DNA of 64,000 nucleotides from Arenibacter troitsensis (GTDB lineage: Bacteria > Bacteroidota > Bacteroidia > Flavobacteriales > Flavobacteriaceae): contig NZ_FXAO01000001.1 in assembly GCF_900177645.1 (NCBI RefSeq), forward strand, positions 770,712 through 834,711. The letters are read 5' to 3'. The notes under the pieces are model-generated. The model saw only the letters and a program-made list of their open reading frames with translations, made no database searches and was not told where the DNA came from. The position numbers and the translations under genes were made by a program. Below, piece after piece: positions 18,101 to 25,590 of this stretch (position 1 is the stretch's first letter; every line of letters begins with the position of its first letter).

Positions 18101-20733
18101 AAAGAGTGTTCGACGTTTCAGTTGAAGGATCCGTGCCCAGTGCATTTAATGATATTGACCCCTTTGCAAAAGCAGGGGCTTTAGGAGCCTTTATGGTATC
18201 CCATAGGGTTACGGTAACTGATGGTACCTTGGATCTTCAATTTATTCATGGTGTTCAAAATCCATCGCTTAAGGCGATAGAAATAGTTGAAGTTAGTGGT
18301 AATCCAACCTCAGGTTTACCTCCTGTTGTCACCAATCCAGGGGCACAGATGGGTGTGGATGGAAATGCAGTGAACCTTCAAATTGTTGCAAACGATGAAA
18401 ATACGGATCCTTGCGGCCCTTTAAGTTATTCTGCAACAAATTTACCGCCAAATCTTTCTATTGACACCTCAACAGGTGTTATTTCAGGCACTATTCTGGG
18501 CGGTTCAGGTAGTGGTACTGCAGGTGCCTTTATAGAGAACAACGGCGTGGTAATTATGGAAGCTGAAACTGATTTTACGGATACCGCTGGAGGATTTAAT
18601 CTTCAAACTACCTCAGGAACAACATTTTTGGTAGCAAGTACGGATCATTTTTCTAATCTTAATGGGCAAAGTGTCAACTATAATGTGGAAATTACAACAC
18701 CGGGTGTATATCGCTTTCATGTAAAATCGGCCATTTCAGGCTCAGTTTCCACGGATAAAAACGATACTTGGTTTAAAATAGAGAACACCCCTGACGTTCA
18801 TTTCTTCACCGTTCAAGGGGGAGACCTTACCGGAACCCAACAATTCCTTAATGAATTGAGTAATCCGGCGAGTACTACGAAAACCTTGTATTGGCCAAAG
18901 GGAAATGCTCAAGGAAGACCTGATCATGGTAATGAGAACCCGGGAATCAATGGTTTCTTTAAGGTATATACCAATACTATTGCCAATTCCTGGTATGCAC
19001 GTACTATTGATAATAATGCATGGCCTATATATGCTTATTTTGCAAATCCTGGTACATATGCGATTACCATGAATGAACGTTCCGAAGGTCATAAAATAGA
19101 TCGTATTGCATTAACCCATATAGATAATACTGGGACAGGTGTAAACAACACTTTGTTAAATGGACCTCAATCCTCACAGAATGTCGGAGGTACGCCAGGG
19201 GCTTCTGAAAATAGTCCTTACAATGTGGCGGTAACGGTAAGCGACGCCTGTGATCCTTCTTCAAGTACAGTGATTAATTTTAATTGGAATGTTACGGCCT
19301 TGCCAATAGGCAATCCGGAGGCTACGGTCAAGGTTACCCCAGGGGATGATATAGAAGCATCTACTTATGGAAACAATTCTTTCTTTATAGATAATACAGG
19401 AGATGATGATATTGTAAATGTTACGATCAATACGGCTACAGGCTTTATGATGGATGTAGTTTTTGATCCAGTGGGGACAGCAGGAGATAGTGTTGCAAAG
19501 TGTTTAACGGCAGGTACCGCTGGTAATACTTCCACTGCTGTTGGTTTAACCGTACCTGGAAATGGTGGCTCTGATAATGCAGATTGTGTTAGCGTATTTG
19601 GACAACCGCACAATGGAATTAATAATGCAGAAGGTTATGATGTTTTGTCTTTGGATTTTACGGATTTTAATCCAGGTGAGTCTTTTGTGTTCGGTGTGGA
19701 TATGGATCCAACTACTATCAAGGGAGATTTGTCCTCTGGGGATGCGGGTTCCATTTCAGGCTTTGAATTGATAGGCGCAACTATTAGCATAGAGTTCGCT
19801 AGTGGGGTTATATACACAACTAGTTTATTTGACGAAGGTTCGCTCGGTGGATCGGATGCCGTTGTAAATGGAAATAGCAATAGTTTGGTGGCCCCTTCCA
19901 TATTGGTCGAAGGATCAAATGTTTCCAGATTGGTGACACAGGCAAATCAAGTTGTTCAAATTACGGGCCAGCCAAATGCCATGGTTAGTCTATTGCGCGT
20001 TGATGGACGATTATACATAGATGCAGGTAACCCTACTATAGGTTATGACATAGATCCTTTTGAGGCTAATGAGGCCATGGCCAAGGAGTTGTACACAACC
20101 CAATTAAATGCATCCGGGGTTGCCAATATTCCAGTTACCCTAACACAAACAACGGGAGCGGCCGGAACGCCAAATGGAGGTTTGAATCATTTCATTGCCG
20201 TTGTAACTGGTGCCAATGGAATAAATAGCGTGGCGTCTAATACGATTGTATTGGAGTTTGATCCTTCGGCAGCGGAATCCGATTTGACCATTTCCTATAG
20301 TTTACAAGGTCGTACCGATCACAGTATTGACTTATCGGTTGCTTTATATGAAGTAGGAGCTACTATACCTTTACTGGAGTTTAATCCTACAGGAACTTCC
20401 AATGGAGAAGCAGTAATGGTGGGAATTCCGCAAGGCACCTATGAAATTGCTGTCAAATCCGGAATGCATTTACAAAAAGTGTCGACTATGACCTTAGAGG
20501 CAGGTGACAACAATCTCAATATAGGGGAACTAAGGGTTGGGGACGCCAACAACGACAATACAGTAGGTTTAGAGGATTTCTCTGTCTTGGTAACCACCTT
20601 TAATATTAGTTTTGGGGATTCTGGTTATGATGCCAGTGCAGACTTTAATGGAGATGGTAGTGTAGGCTTGGAAGATTTCTCGCTATTGGTGACTAATTTT
20701 AATGTTGCTGGAGAAGTGCCAAGTGGCATGTAA
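12154..20733 (+). CDS. giant secreted multidomain protein with malectin, kelch and C-terminal dockerin
   Basis: 2859 residues. A signal peptide ends at about A39 (GMNA|Q). Order of parts: a beta-propeller-like region 42-573 resembling sugar-dehydrogenase/NHL proteins; calcium-binding DxDxDG repeats 587-650; a LamG-like jelly roll 658-904; cadherin-like 905-998; malectin 999-1166; Ig (He_PIG) 1171-1264; malectin 1269-1448; about six kelch repeats 1453-1754 with paired GG and W residues; Ig-like 1760-1864; malectin 1865-2049; a He_PIG domain split by a 220-residue carbohydrate-binding-like insert (2056-2380); an unassigned region 2381-2705; a carboxypeptidase-regulatory-like fold; and a type I dockerin 2794-2851 with two DxNxDxxVGLEDFS calcium loops. 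There is no T9SS sorting domain. It begins 24 bases after the cohesin protein and a terminator follows. Binding to that cohesin is an attractive inference. No hydrolase active site is recognised. Confidence 0.9.
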   Translation: MEKLNYIPLIIKETSLVSRIRTVFIFALLTVLSHTGMNAQSFSQSNLNYNGNGAVSQGTSLMYGPDGRLYVLNLNGTIDIYTVQKNASNNYVVTASEKLLSVKNIPNHNDDGSSNSGNNREATGLTVAGTAQNPIIYVTSSDSRVGGPSGDLNLDTNSGVITRLTWTGSNWDVVDIVRGLPRSEENHATNGLEFATINGVDFLIVAQGGHTNAGSPSDNFAWTTEYALSAAVLSINLDLIESMPIKNDGRAYIYDIPTLDDPTRANVNGIIDPDVAGYDGVDVNDPWGGNDGLNQAKIVIGGPVQIFSPGYRNAYDLVLTASGAVYVTDNGANGGWGGFPNNEGTENVTNEYDSSEPGSNTSIAGEKVDNDDHLSLVTTNIQTYSFGAFYGGHPTPIRANPAGAGLYTNPSVNNTNGAVYRTLIYDPTGLKGAGYTNNASIALPVDWPPVPVSLADGAQGDWRGPSTNNPDGPQDALVTVWGNNTNGIDEYTSTIFTGSESMVGDLIAGHNNGILRRVQLKPDGSLDQLTNTFASGLGGNALGITCNGDNDPFPGTIWVATFNGTIKILEPQPEVVCLDPSDDLYDGLADTDQDGYTNQDEVQNNIDHCNGGSQPNDFDKAAGGVLVSDLNDNDDDNDGIIDANDPFQLGNPLDNGSDGFDLPVLNELLSDNLVLGGYLGLGLTGLMNNGAPNPNWLNWLDVVGAGPNPNDILGGATGAMTMQMTSGTALGTANSQEKGFQYGVNVDQSVNSFTVVGRLFNFSDPTQLYGSSAPSGGELGIFIGDGTQSNYIKVVLTQNGVVALQEINDVPQTPLTATIATGNRPSNDIVFSFNINAVTAAVEVLYSLDGNSPISLGTIAATGTIKTAIQQSSTILAVGLIGTSNATGEEVEGTWDYLNVTGSQPTISQPLANLDKLIDSPDQNIDLNDYFGDDQGVGNLTYTVENNSNPTIGATISANILTLTYPDTEASSNITIRATDSNSLFVEQMFTVNVTEQPAVLFRVNAGGATVTAIDAPNPNWAGNDVVGASGGTNFDVNTGNISTHNIAGRHSSVPTYAPQELFAKERWDPAGLPEMEWTFNTGNGTFTVNLYMGNGYDGTGAPGQRVFDVKMEDVLVINDKDLTAQYGNKVGAMESYQVTVSDGVLNIEFIHQTENPLINAIEILGAGSVVNSPIVIDPVANQINNPGETPVLNITASGGDPNENFTFSATGLPPGLSIEPTQGAILGTISSYAEDAGQYNVTVTVSKPSSTLANVNFAWTVNDPNAPNTVLYRINAGGALVASNDASPLNWAEDQAASGANGNAQNGTPSAYVNSSTEDKTYGAALPGTFVNNTSYPNNIFATERYNTLAVPGNMQWDIPLSQGTYTINLLFAEVWAGANAPGVRVFDVAIEGQIVLNDLDQTAKYGFATVGVESFVVEVNDGNLDIDFIKGIENPNIKGIEIISSGGTVSGDWTNITNVTEHTPRHENSFVQAGNKFYLFGGRENAKKVEIYDYNTNTWSQAASTAPFEFNHFQAVAYEGLIWVIGSFKDNAYPNEAPADHIYMYNPVSDTWIQGPAIPNARKRGSAGLVMYNNKFYVIAGNTIGHNGGYIPWFDEFDPATGKWTVLGDVPRARDHFHATVVGSKLYVVGGRLTGGAGGTFAPVIPEVDVYDFTTGSWSTLPASGNLPTPRAASGTVTFNGKVVVIGGEGNGQAYAKTDALDVNTNTWSSLSDLNNPRHGTQGIVSGDGIWITSGSPNQGGGNQTKMEVYGVDNPTGTSVVASTLSAPSSITVPQGGVEDLLIEISGGNQGMYIKSLVLTGNNAANFKILGSTSFLIGAGSTKTVQIEHIGSQTGEAATLVMAYGSNGSASISVSSGEEVSTVLYRINAGGEFIAATDSPNPDWSMDQGTFGVAGNSEYLAAATSTGGLYNQSAGSAYTGPINMTHASLPPGTPSSIFVTERYDAEGAPEMLWQFPIDPGTEVEVRLYFAELYNQITTAGQRVFDVSVEGSVPSAFNDIDPFAKAGALGAFMVSHRVTVTDGTLDLQFIHGVQNPSLKAIEIVEVSGNPTSGLPPVVTNPGAQMGVDGNAVNLQIVANDENTDPCGPLSYSATNLPPNLSIDTSTGVISGTILGGSGSGTAGAFIENNGVVIMEAETDFTDTAGGFNLQTTSGTTFLVASTDHFSNLNGQSVNYNVEITTPGVYRFHVKSAISGSVSTDKNDTWFKIENTPDVHFFTVQGGDLTGTQQFLNELSNPASTTKTLYWPKGNAQGRPDHGNENPGINGFFKVYTNTIANSWYARTIDNNAWPIYAYFANPGTYAITMNERSEGHKIDRIALTHIDNTGTGVNNTLLNGPQSSQNVGGTPGASENSPYNVAVTVSDACDPSSSTVINFNWNVTALPIGNPEATVKVTPGDDIEASTYGNNSFFIDNTGDDDIVNVTINTATGFMMDVVFDPVGTAGDSVAKCLTAGTAGNTSTAVGLTVPGNGGSDNADCVSVFGQPHNGINNAEGYDVLSLDFTDFNPGESFVFGVDMDPTTIKGDLSSGDAGSISGFELIGATISIEFASGVIYTTSLFDEGSLGGSDAVVNGNSNSLVAPSILVEGSNVSRLVTQANQVVQITGQPNAMVSLLRVDGRLYIDAGNPTIGYDIDPFEANEAMAKELYTTQLNASGVANIPVTLTQTTGAAGTPNGGLNHFIAVVTGANGINSVASNTIVLEFDPSAAESDLTISYSLQGRTDHSIDLSVALYEVGATIPLLEFNPTGTSNGEAVMVGIPQGTYEIAVKSGMHLQKVSTMTLEAGDNNLNIGELRVGDANNDNTVGLEDFSVLVTTFNISFGDSGYDASADFNGDGSVGLEDFSLLVTNFNVAGEVPSGM
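20533..20706 (+). other. type I dockerin module at the C-terminus of the 2859-residue protein
   Basis: Two F-hand calcium loops are visible: DANNDNTVGLEDFS and DFNGDGSVGLEDFS, each followed by a hydrophobic helix (LLVTNFN-type). They are separated by about 18 residues, the normal dockerin layout. Only about nine residues follow. The two halves are near-identical at the loop positions, giving the internal symmetry expected of dockerins. Confidence 0.85.
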
Positions 20734-20756
20734 AATATATTTTAGTAATATATATA

Positions 20757-20786
20757 AAAGCACCGGGCAAAACCTGGTGCTTTTTT
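20757..20786 (+). terminator. rho-independent terminator after the giant-protein operon
   Basis: The stem AAAAGCACCGGG pairs with CCTGGTGCTTTT around a CAAAA loop (one G-T pair) and is followed by a run of six T. It lies 24 bases after the dockerin-protein stop codon. Confidence 0.85.
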
Positions 20787-21083
20787 CATTTAAAATGTTA
20801 CATAAAATGATTAATTGTCAAAAATCATTAAAACCAACATATTTAAAATCACGGCCTGGGTTGTAAAATAAATTTGGTAAACACAAAAAATCAAACTGCA
20901 CCATTAGTGACTTACACAACATTTTCAGACACTTATACATCTTTGGGGTTGTAAAAAATCCTTTTTTAGGTGGGGAATACTAATTTTGATCATAATACGT
21001 TATGAAGGAACAAGGTACAGGCCTGTTTCTAATAGGGATTAACGTTGATTTAATAAGCATTTATAGTATAAATTCCATTGAGA
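20787..21083. other. intergenic region upstream of the beta-helix gene
   Basis: About 300 AT-rich bases with no open frame of note. TAAATTTG at 20869-20876 matches the Bacteroidota -7 box but has no matching -33 element and lies about 200 bases from the start codon. Nothing else is recognised. Confidence 0.4.
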
Positions 21084-22178
21084 ATGAAAAGAGATCGAAT
21101 AATTGTTTTTTTAATTGCCTTCTTCTGTTTTTCCATATCCATGGCACAATCTGAGGTTTTGGTTACCGATCTTGGCGACGATAATAGCAAGGGTACATTA
21201 CGTTGGGCCATAAATACGGCCAATGTAGATTCGGCTATAGATAAAATAAGTTTTTTGGAAGGATTGGAGGGTACTCTTAGATTATCTTCAGATCTGCCTC
21301 ATATCAATAATAACCTAACCATTACAGGACCAGGGGCGAAGTACATCACCATTTCTGGGGAAGGCAATTATAGGATGTTCGTAATTAATAAAGGTTTTAG
21401 ATTGGATATTTCTGGACTTACATTTACGGATTCCGCCGATAATTACAATGACGGAACCATTTTCGCTGTTTCGGGCTCTGAAGTAAAGGCTTCTAAAATA
21501 AGGGTAACCGGTGTATCCAATCAAACGGCGTTTTGGTCTAAGGGAGACAATTCATCCATTACCATTTCCAATTCCATTTTTGAAAATAATTCTGCCACCT
21601 TGTTCAGGAGCTATTGGGGGTCTACTCCCAATTTTACTTCGGACAATGAAAATGATTATACCAATAGAATTACCATTACGGGATCTTCATTTATTTCCAA
21701 CAGGGGCTTGATCTTTTCAACAGAACATTATGTAAAAATAGATAGTTGCGTCTTTAGCAAAAACTATGATCAAATAGCAAGTTTTAAGGGGGTTAACCGA
21801 TACCAGATTTTGAACTCAAAATTTGTTAACAATACAGGCCGATTGTTGTTTACGTTTTCAAGTAAGATTGGCGATACCCCTTCCTGGGGCGAAGATACAC
21901 TTGGGACCAACAATACCCTTTTTGATGGAAACCTTTTTCAGGGAAATACGGGAACGATTATCAATACAGGGGGAGGCTTTAAACATGATTCCAAAACTAC
22001 CATTACCAATAATATCTTTGTAAACAATGGAAATAACTGGTATGGTAATCCTATTGTAACTTCAGGAAACCAACAGAACAACTTTATAACCTCGGTTACG
22101 CCAACGGAAGATGAGGGAACCATTGTTCTTACGTTGAACAAGTCGCTCGTAATTGGGCCGGAGGATGAATTGCATTAA
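21084..22178 (+). CDS. secreted parallel beta-helix protein
   Basis: 364 residues from the ATG at 21084; an in-frame TTG six bases earlier is a less likely start. A signal peptide (hydrophobic IIVFLIAFFCFSISMAQ) is followed by VTDLGDD...GTLRWAI, a typical opening of right-handed beta-helix proteins of the polymorphic-outer-membrane/CSLREA kind. After it come many short N-x-G/S rungs such as ITGPGAKYITISG, ISNSIFENNS and ITNNIFVNNG. It has no T9SS sorting domain and no visible lyase catalytic residues. It lies downstream of the giant-protein operon but is separated from it by a terminator. It may bind or act on polysaccharide; the function is unknown. Confidence 0.75.
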   Translation: MKRDRIIVFLIAFFCFSISMAQSEVLVTDLGDDNSKGTLRWAINTANVDSAIDKISFLEGLEGTLRLSSDLPHINNNLTITGPGAKYITISGEGNYRMFVINKGFRLDISGLTFTDSADNYNDGTIFAVSGSEVKASKIRVTGVSNQTAFWSKGDNSSITISNSIFENNSATLFRSYWGSTPNFTSDNENDYTNRITITGSSFISNRGLIFSTEHYVKIDSCVFSKNYDQIASFKGVNRYQILNSKFVNNTGRLLFTFSSKIGDTPSWGEDTLGTNNTLFDGNLFQGNTGTIINTGGGFKHDSKTTITNNIFVNNGNNWYGNPIVTSGNQQNNFITSVTPTEDEGTIVLTLNKSLVIGPEDELH

Positions 22179-22223
22179 ATTTTGGCTCATTAATATTTCG
22201 TTAGCTTTTTATATCACAAAATT

Positions 22224-22250
22224 AAAAGAGGCCCTTAAATGGGCCTCTTT
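22224..22250. terminator. bidirectional terminator between the beta-helix gene and yebC
   Basis: A perfect 10-bp inverted repeat, AAAGAGGCCC / GGGCCTCTTT, around a 6-base loop, with A and T runs on either side. It can serve both converging genes. Confidence 0.85.
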
Positions 22251-22270
22251 CATATGATATTCAAAATTGA

Positions 22271-22984
22271 TTATTGTTCCTGCATGGTGTGATAGACGTT
22301 TTGTACATCATCATCTTCCTCTATTTTTTCCAAGAGTTTTTCTACATCTGCTGCTTCCTCCTCGCTTAGGGCCTTAGTTACCTGTGGAATACGCTCAAAA
22401 CCTGACGATAGAATTTCGATACCCCTGTTTTCCAATTCTTTCTGGATGGCCCCGAAGCTCTCGAAGGGAGCATAGATCAATATACCGTCCTCATCTGCAA
22501 AAACCTCTTCGGCCCCAAAGTCGATCATTTCCAATTCCAATTCTTCAGGGTCTATGCCTTCGGCAGGTATCCTAAAATTGCAGGTGTGGTCGAACATAAA
22601 CTCTACCGAACCCGAAGTTCCCAAACTACCGTTGCACTTGTTGAAATAACTTCTAATATTTGCTACGGTCCTTGTATTATTGTCCGTAGCTGTTTCTACT
22701 AAAATGGCAATTCCATGTGGTGCGTATCCTTCAAAAAGCACTTCCTTGAAGTCGCCCAAACTTTTGTCGGATGCCCTTTTAATGGCTCTTTCCACATTGT
22801 CCTTTGGCATGTTTACGGCCTTGGCATTTTGGATAACGGCCCTTAAACGCGCATTGGAACTCGGGTCTGGTCCTCCCTCTTTTACTGCCATAACAATGTC
22901 TTTGCCTATTCTGGTAAAGGCCTTTGACATGGCGGACCACCTTTTCATTTTACGTGCTTTTCTAAACTCAAAAGCTCTTCCCAT
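22271..22984 (-). CDS. yebC: YebC/PmpR-TACO1 family protein
   Basis: 237 residues, full length. The N-terminal signature GRAFEFRKARKMKRWSAMSKAFTRIGKDI and the block NARLRAVIQNAKAVNMPKDNVERAI (about residues 44-68) define the family. The C-terminal acidic domain is also present. The family was first described as transcriptional regulators; later work shows ribosome-associated roles that relieve translational stalling, notably at proline stretches. Which applies here cannot be told. The gene stands alone, ending near a shared terminator. Confidence 0.92.
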   Translation of the reverse strand: MGRAFEFRKARKMKRWSAMSKAFTRIGKDIVMAVKEGGPDPSSNARLRAVIQNAKAVNMPKDNVERAIKRASDKSLGDFKEVLFEGYAPHGIAILVETATDNNTRTVANIRSYFNKCNGSLGTSGSVEFMFDHTCNFRIPAEGIDPEELELEMIDFGAEEVFADEDGILIYAPFESFGAIQKELENRGIEILSSGFERIPQVTKALSEEEAADVEKLLEKIEEDDDVQNVYHTMQEQ

Positions 22985-23051
22985 TTCTTAGTTTTATTAG
23001 AATAATATGGAACAAATTTAATAATTTTTACTGCTGGGACAAGAGTTAAGT

Positions 23052-23339
23052 TTACTTGCTGACAATTATTTCCTCTATACTGTGCGCCAACTTAAAATCC
23101 TTTTCGGTTACACCCTCCGCATCATGGGTAGAAAGGCGTATATTAAGGGAATTATAGACGTTGCTCCAATCCGGATGATGATTTTGGGATTCACATTCAA
23201 AGGCAATTCTGGTCATTACCGAGAAGGCATCCTTGAAATTTTTAAATTCAAAAGAGGTTTCAATGGCACCATCCACAAAATCCCAGCCATCCAATTCCAA
23301 TAAACGTTTTTCTATTTCTGATTCCGTTAATTTTTTCAT
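23052..23339 (-). CDS. phhB: 4a-hydroxytetrahydrobiopterin dehydratase (pterin carbinolamine dehydratase)
   Basis: 95 residues, the usual size. Dehydrates 4a-hydroxytetrahydrobiopterin so that the pterin cofactor used by aromatic amino acid hydroxylases can be recycled. The hallmark segment is NHHPDWSNVYN (about residues 53-63), which holds the active-site histidines. LSTHDAEGVTEKD follows, close to the family's T-H-D-x-G-G-[LV]-T-x-x-D, with Glu in place of the second usual Gly. A GTP cyclohydrolase gene lies 32 kb away in the same window, but no hydroxylase gene is nearby. Confidence 0.92.
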   Translation of the reverse strand: MKKLTESEIEKRLLELDGWDFVDGAIETSFEFKNFKDAFSVMTRIAFECESQNHHPDWSNVYNSLNIRLSTHDAEGVTEKDFKLAHSIEEIIVSK

Positions 23340-23387
23340 ATTGCTATTTTTTATAAAGTTAAATAAAACAGTACAATTCGGAACCGC

Positions 23388-24206
23388 TTATTCACTAAAG
23401 ATATGATGGTCTATTATTTCCTGATAGTTGAATAATAAATTTTTTGGAAGCTGATTGGATTTTGGTAGCACCGCCAAATAACGATCTTCATTGGTGGTAT
23501 AAACACGTTTAAAAATTGGACTATAATTGCCCAAACGGTTTACGATTTCCTTAATAAAATCTTCATGATGTATCAAGTCTGTACTTCCCAAATGAAAAGT
23601 CCCTGTCTTATTGTGGTTTATAAGGTAATGTATTTGCTGTGTTAGTTTGTCATCGTTGGTGACATTTATAATCAAATTAGGGAATACTTCAATAGGTTCT
23701 TTGTTAGTCAGGGCATTTTTTATTTCCTTGATCCTTGGGGAATTTATGCCAAATACCATGGGTACTCTGAGAATGGCCATTTTAGAATCGGGTATCCTCA
23801 GAAGCATGTTTTCTATCTTAATTTTCAGTCGGCCATATATGCTTTCGGACAAAGTCTTGTCATTTTCATAAGATGGATATTTGCTATAGGCATCAAAGAC
23901 ATTGGCAGAGGAAATAAAATACAATTTGCAATTTCTATTTTGGATGTATTCCACTATATGTTGGTGGGCCATTACCTGTGCTTGAAAATTTCCCCTCAAG
24001 GCCGATATTATTAAATCGGGCTTTACTTTATTCAAAATATCATGAACATCGTCTTCTTCCAAGTCATACCGGAAGAACTGTTGATTGTTCTCAAAGCTTC
24101 TTCTTGAAGAATAGTAGGTGCCATAGGTGTCAAAATAGGAATGTAATTCCTTATAAATGGCATTGCCTATAAAACCGCTAGCTCCTAAAATGAGTATTTT
24201 GTTCAT
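23388..24206 (-). CDS. NAD(P)-dependent sugar epimerase/reductase-like protein (RmlD/extended SDR)
   Basis: 272 residues from the ATG at 24206. A longer reading from 24233 exists, but a near-perfect Shine-Dalgarno sequence sits at 24212-24222, inside that extension, and fixes the shorter start. The Rossmann motif GASGFIGNAIY is at residues 7-17. An SSANVFDAYSKYPSY segment aligns with the SDR catalytic region: Ser is present, and the family's YxxxK appears as YGRLK further on. It resembles dTDP-4-dehydrorhamnose reductases. The substrate is unknown. It lies 39 bases downstream of gcvT on the same strand. Confidence 0.8.
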   Translation of the reverse strand: MNKILILGASGFIGNAIYKELHSYFDTYGTYYSSRRSFENNQQFFRYDLEEDDVHDILNKVKPDLIISALRGNFQAQVMAHQHIVEYIQNRNCKLYFISSANVFDAYSKYPSYENDKTLSESIYGRLKIKIENMLLRIPDSKMAILRVPMVFGINSPRIKEIKNALTNKEPIEVFPNLIINVTNDDKLTQQIHYLINHNKTGTFHLGSTDLIHHEDFIKEIVNRLGNYSPIFKRVYTTNEDRYLAVLPKSNQLPKNLLFNYQEIIDHHIFSE

Positions 24207-24211
24207 TCTAT

Positions 24212-24222
24212 CACCTCCTTTT
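24212..24222 (-). promoter_or_regulatory. unusually complete Shine-Dalgarno sequence
   Basis: Read on the minus strand the bases are AAAGGAGGTGA, complementary to the 16S rRNA 3' end, with seven bases between GGAGG and the ATG. Most Bacteroidota genes lack such a site, and it decides the start of the downstream gene. Confidence 0.75.
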
Positions 24223-24245
24223 GCAAAACTCAACCGCTACATCTG

Positions 24246-25331
24246 TTAATCCTTATAAAAAGGGAGTTTAACAATGGTGGCAGGAACTGCATTTTTCCTA
24301 ATTTGAATGTGGATTTTACCACCAATTTGGGATAATTCCGTGGGTACATAACCTAGACCAATGCCCTTTCCCATGGAAGGCGACATGGTGCCCGAGGTTA
24401 CGACTCCTATTTTCATTCCATTGGGATCCACTATATCATAATCGTGTCGTGGAATTCCCTTCTCATCGAGCTCAAAAGCAACCAGTTTTTTAGTAACACC
24501 TTCTTCCTTTTGTTTTGCCAGTGCTTCGCTATTTACAAAGTCCTTGGTGAATTTGGTAATCCAACCTAGGCCCGCTTCAAGAGGTGAGGTGGAATCATTA
24601 ATGTCATTACCGTACAAACAGTAGCCCATTTCCAATCGTAATGTATCCCTGGCGGCAAGTCCAATAGGTTTTATGTTATAGGCCGAACCTACTTCAAAAA
24701 CCTTGTCCCAAATCTGTTGTACTTCTTCATTCTTGCAATATATTTCAAAACCTCCTGAACCTGTATAACCGGTGGCTGAAATAATTACATGTTCTATACC
24801 CGCAAAATCCGCTACCTCAAAGGAGTAGAACTTAATAGCGCTTAAATCTATCGAGGTCAAAGGTTGCATGGCTTCCACTGCTTTGGGGCCTTGAATGGCC
24901 AGAAGGGAGTACCCTTCGGATATGTTGCGCAGATCCGCACCGTAATTTTCATTGTATTTGCTGATGTGCTCCCAATCCTTATCAATGTTGGATGCGTTTA
25001 CAACCAATAAATATTGCTCTTCCTTAATTTTATAGACTATAAGGTCATCCACAATACCACCAGTTTCGTTAGGTAAACAACTGTATTGCGCCTTGCCAAT
25101 GGTTAATTTGGAAGCATCATTGGAGGTTACTTTTTGTATAAGGTCCAATGCCTTGGGGCCTCCTACCAAGAACTCTCCCATATGGGATACATCAAAGACG
25201 CCCACTCCTTTGCGCACCGTTTCATGTTCTATATTAACTCCTTCATAGGACACAGGCATATTATATCCTGCAAACGGTACCATTTTAGCACCTAATGCCT
25301 CATGGGTCTTTGTCAATGCGGTGTTTTTCAT
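24246..25331 (-). CDS. gcvT: aminomethyltransferase, glycine cleavage system T protein
   Basis: 361 residues, full length. Transfers the aminomethyl group from lipoyl-H protein to tetrahydrofolate, releasing ammonia and making methylene-THF. The folate-binding region has [12 protein letters not shown] near residues 20-31, [11 protein letters not shown] (about 44-54) and the conserved Asp-containing [11 protein letters not shown] (about 92-102). The C-terminal barrel carries the [16 protein letters not shown] segment. In flavobacteria gcvT commonly stands apart from gcvH and gcvP, as it does here. The next gene downstream on the same strand is the RmlD-like reductase. Confidence 0.95.
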   Translation of the reverse strand: MKNTALTKTHEALGAKMVPFAGYNMPVSYEGVNIEHETVRKGVGVFDVSHMGEFLVGGPKALDLIQKVTSNDASKLTIGKAQYSCLPNETGGIVDDLIVYKIKEEQYLLVVNASNIDKDWEHISKYNENYGADLRNISEGYSLLAIQGPKAVEAMQPLTSIDLSAIKFYSFEVADFAGIEHVIISATGYTGSGGFEIYCKNEEVQQIWDKVFEVGSAYNIKPIGLAARDTLRLEMGYCLYGNDINDSTSPLEAGLGWITKFTKDFVNSEALAKQKEEGVTKKLVAFELDEKGIPRHDYDIVDPNGMKIGVVTSGTMSPSMGKGIGLGYVPTELSQIGGKIHIQIRKNAVPATIVKLPFYKD

Positions 25332-25590
25332 TTGAATAATTTGAGGCGTAAAAATATCGAAAATTAATCTAAGGGAGAATCTATAACCTTTTTGTTTTGC
25401 ACAAATTAATGTTAATTTGGAACCTTACCTTGTTAATTTGGCGGACTTGGTATGTTCACTATTTAGACCAAGCAGAAAACTTTTTGTGCCAGTAGGGATT
25501 GTATGATAAGCTTATCCAAGTTTTTTGGACAATTATTGATCAACCTGGTATTATAATTGATTATTTTTAAGCATTAATTTAGTGATGATT

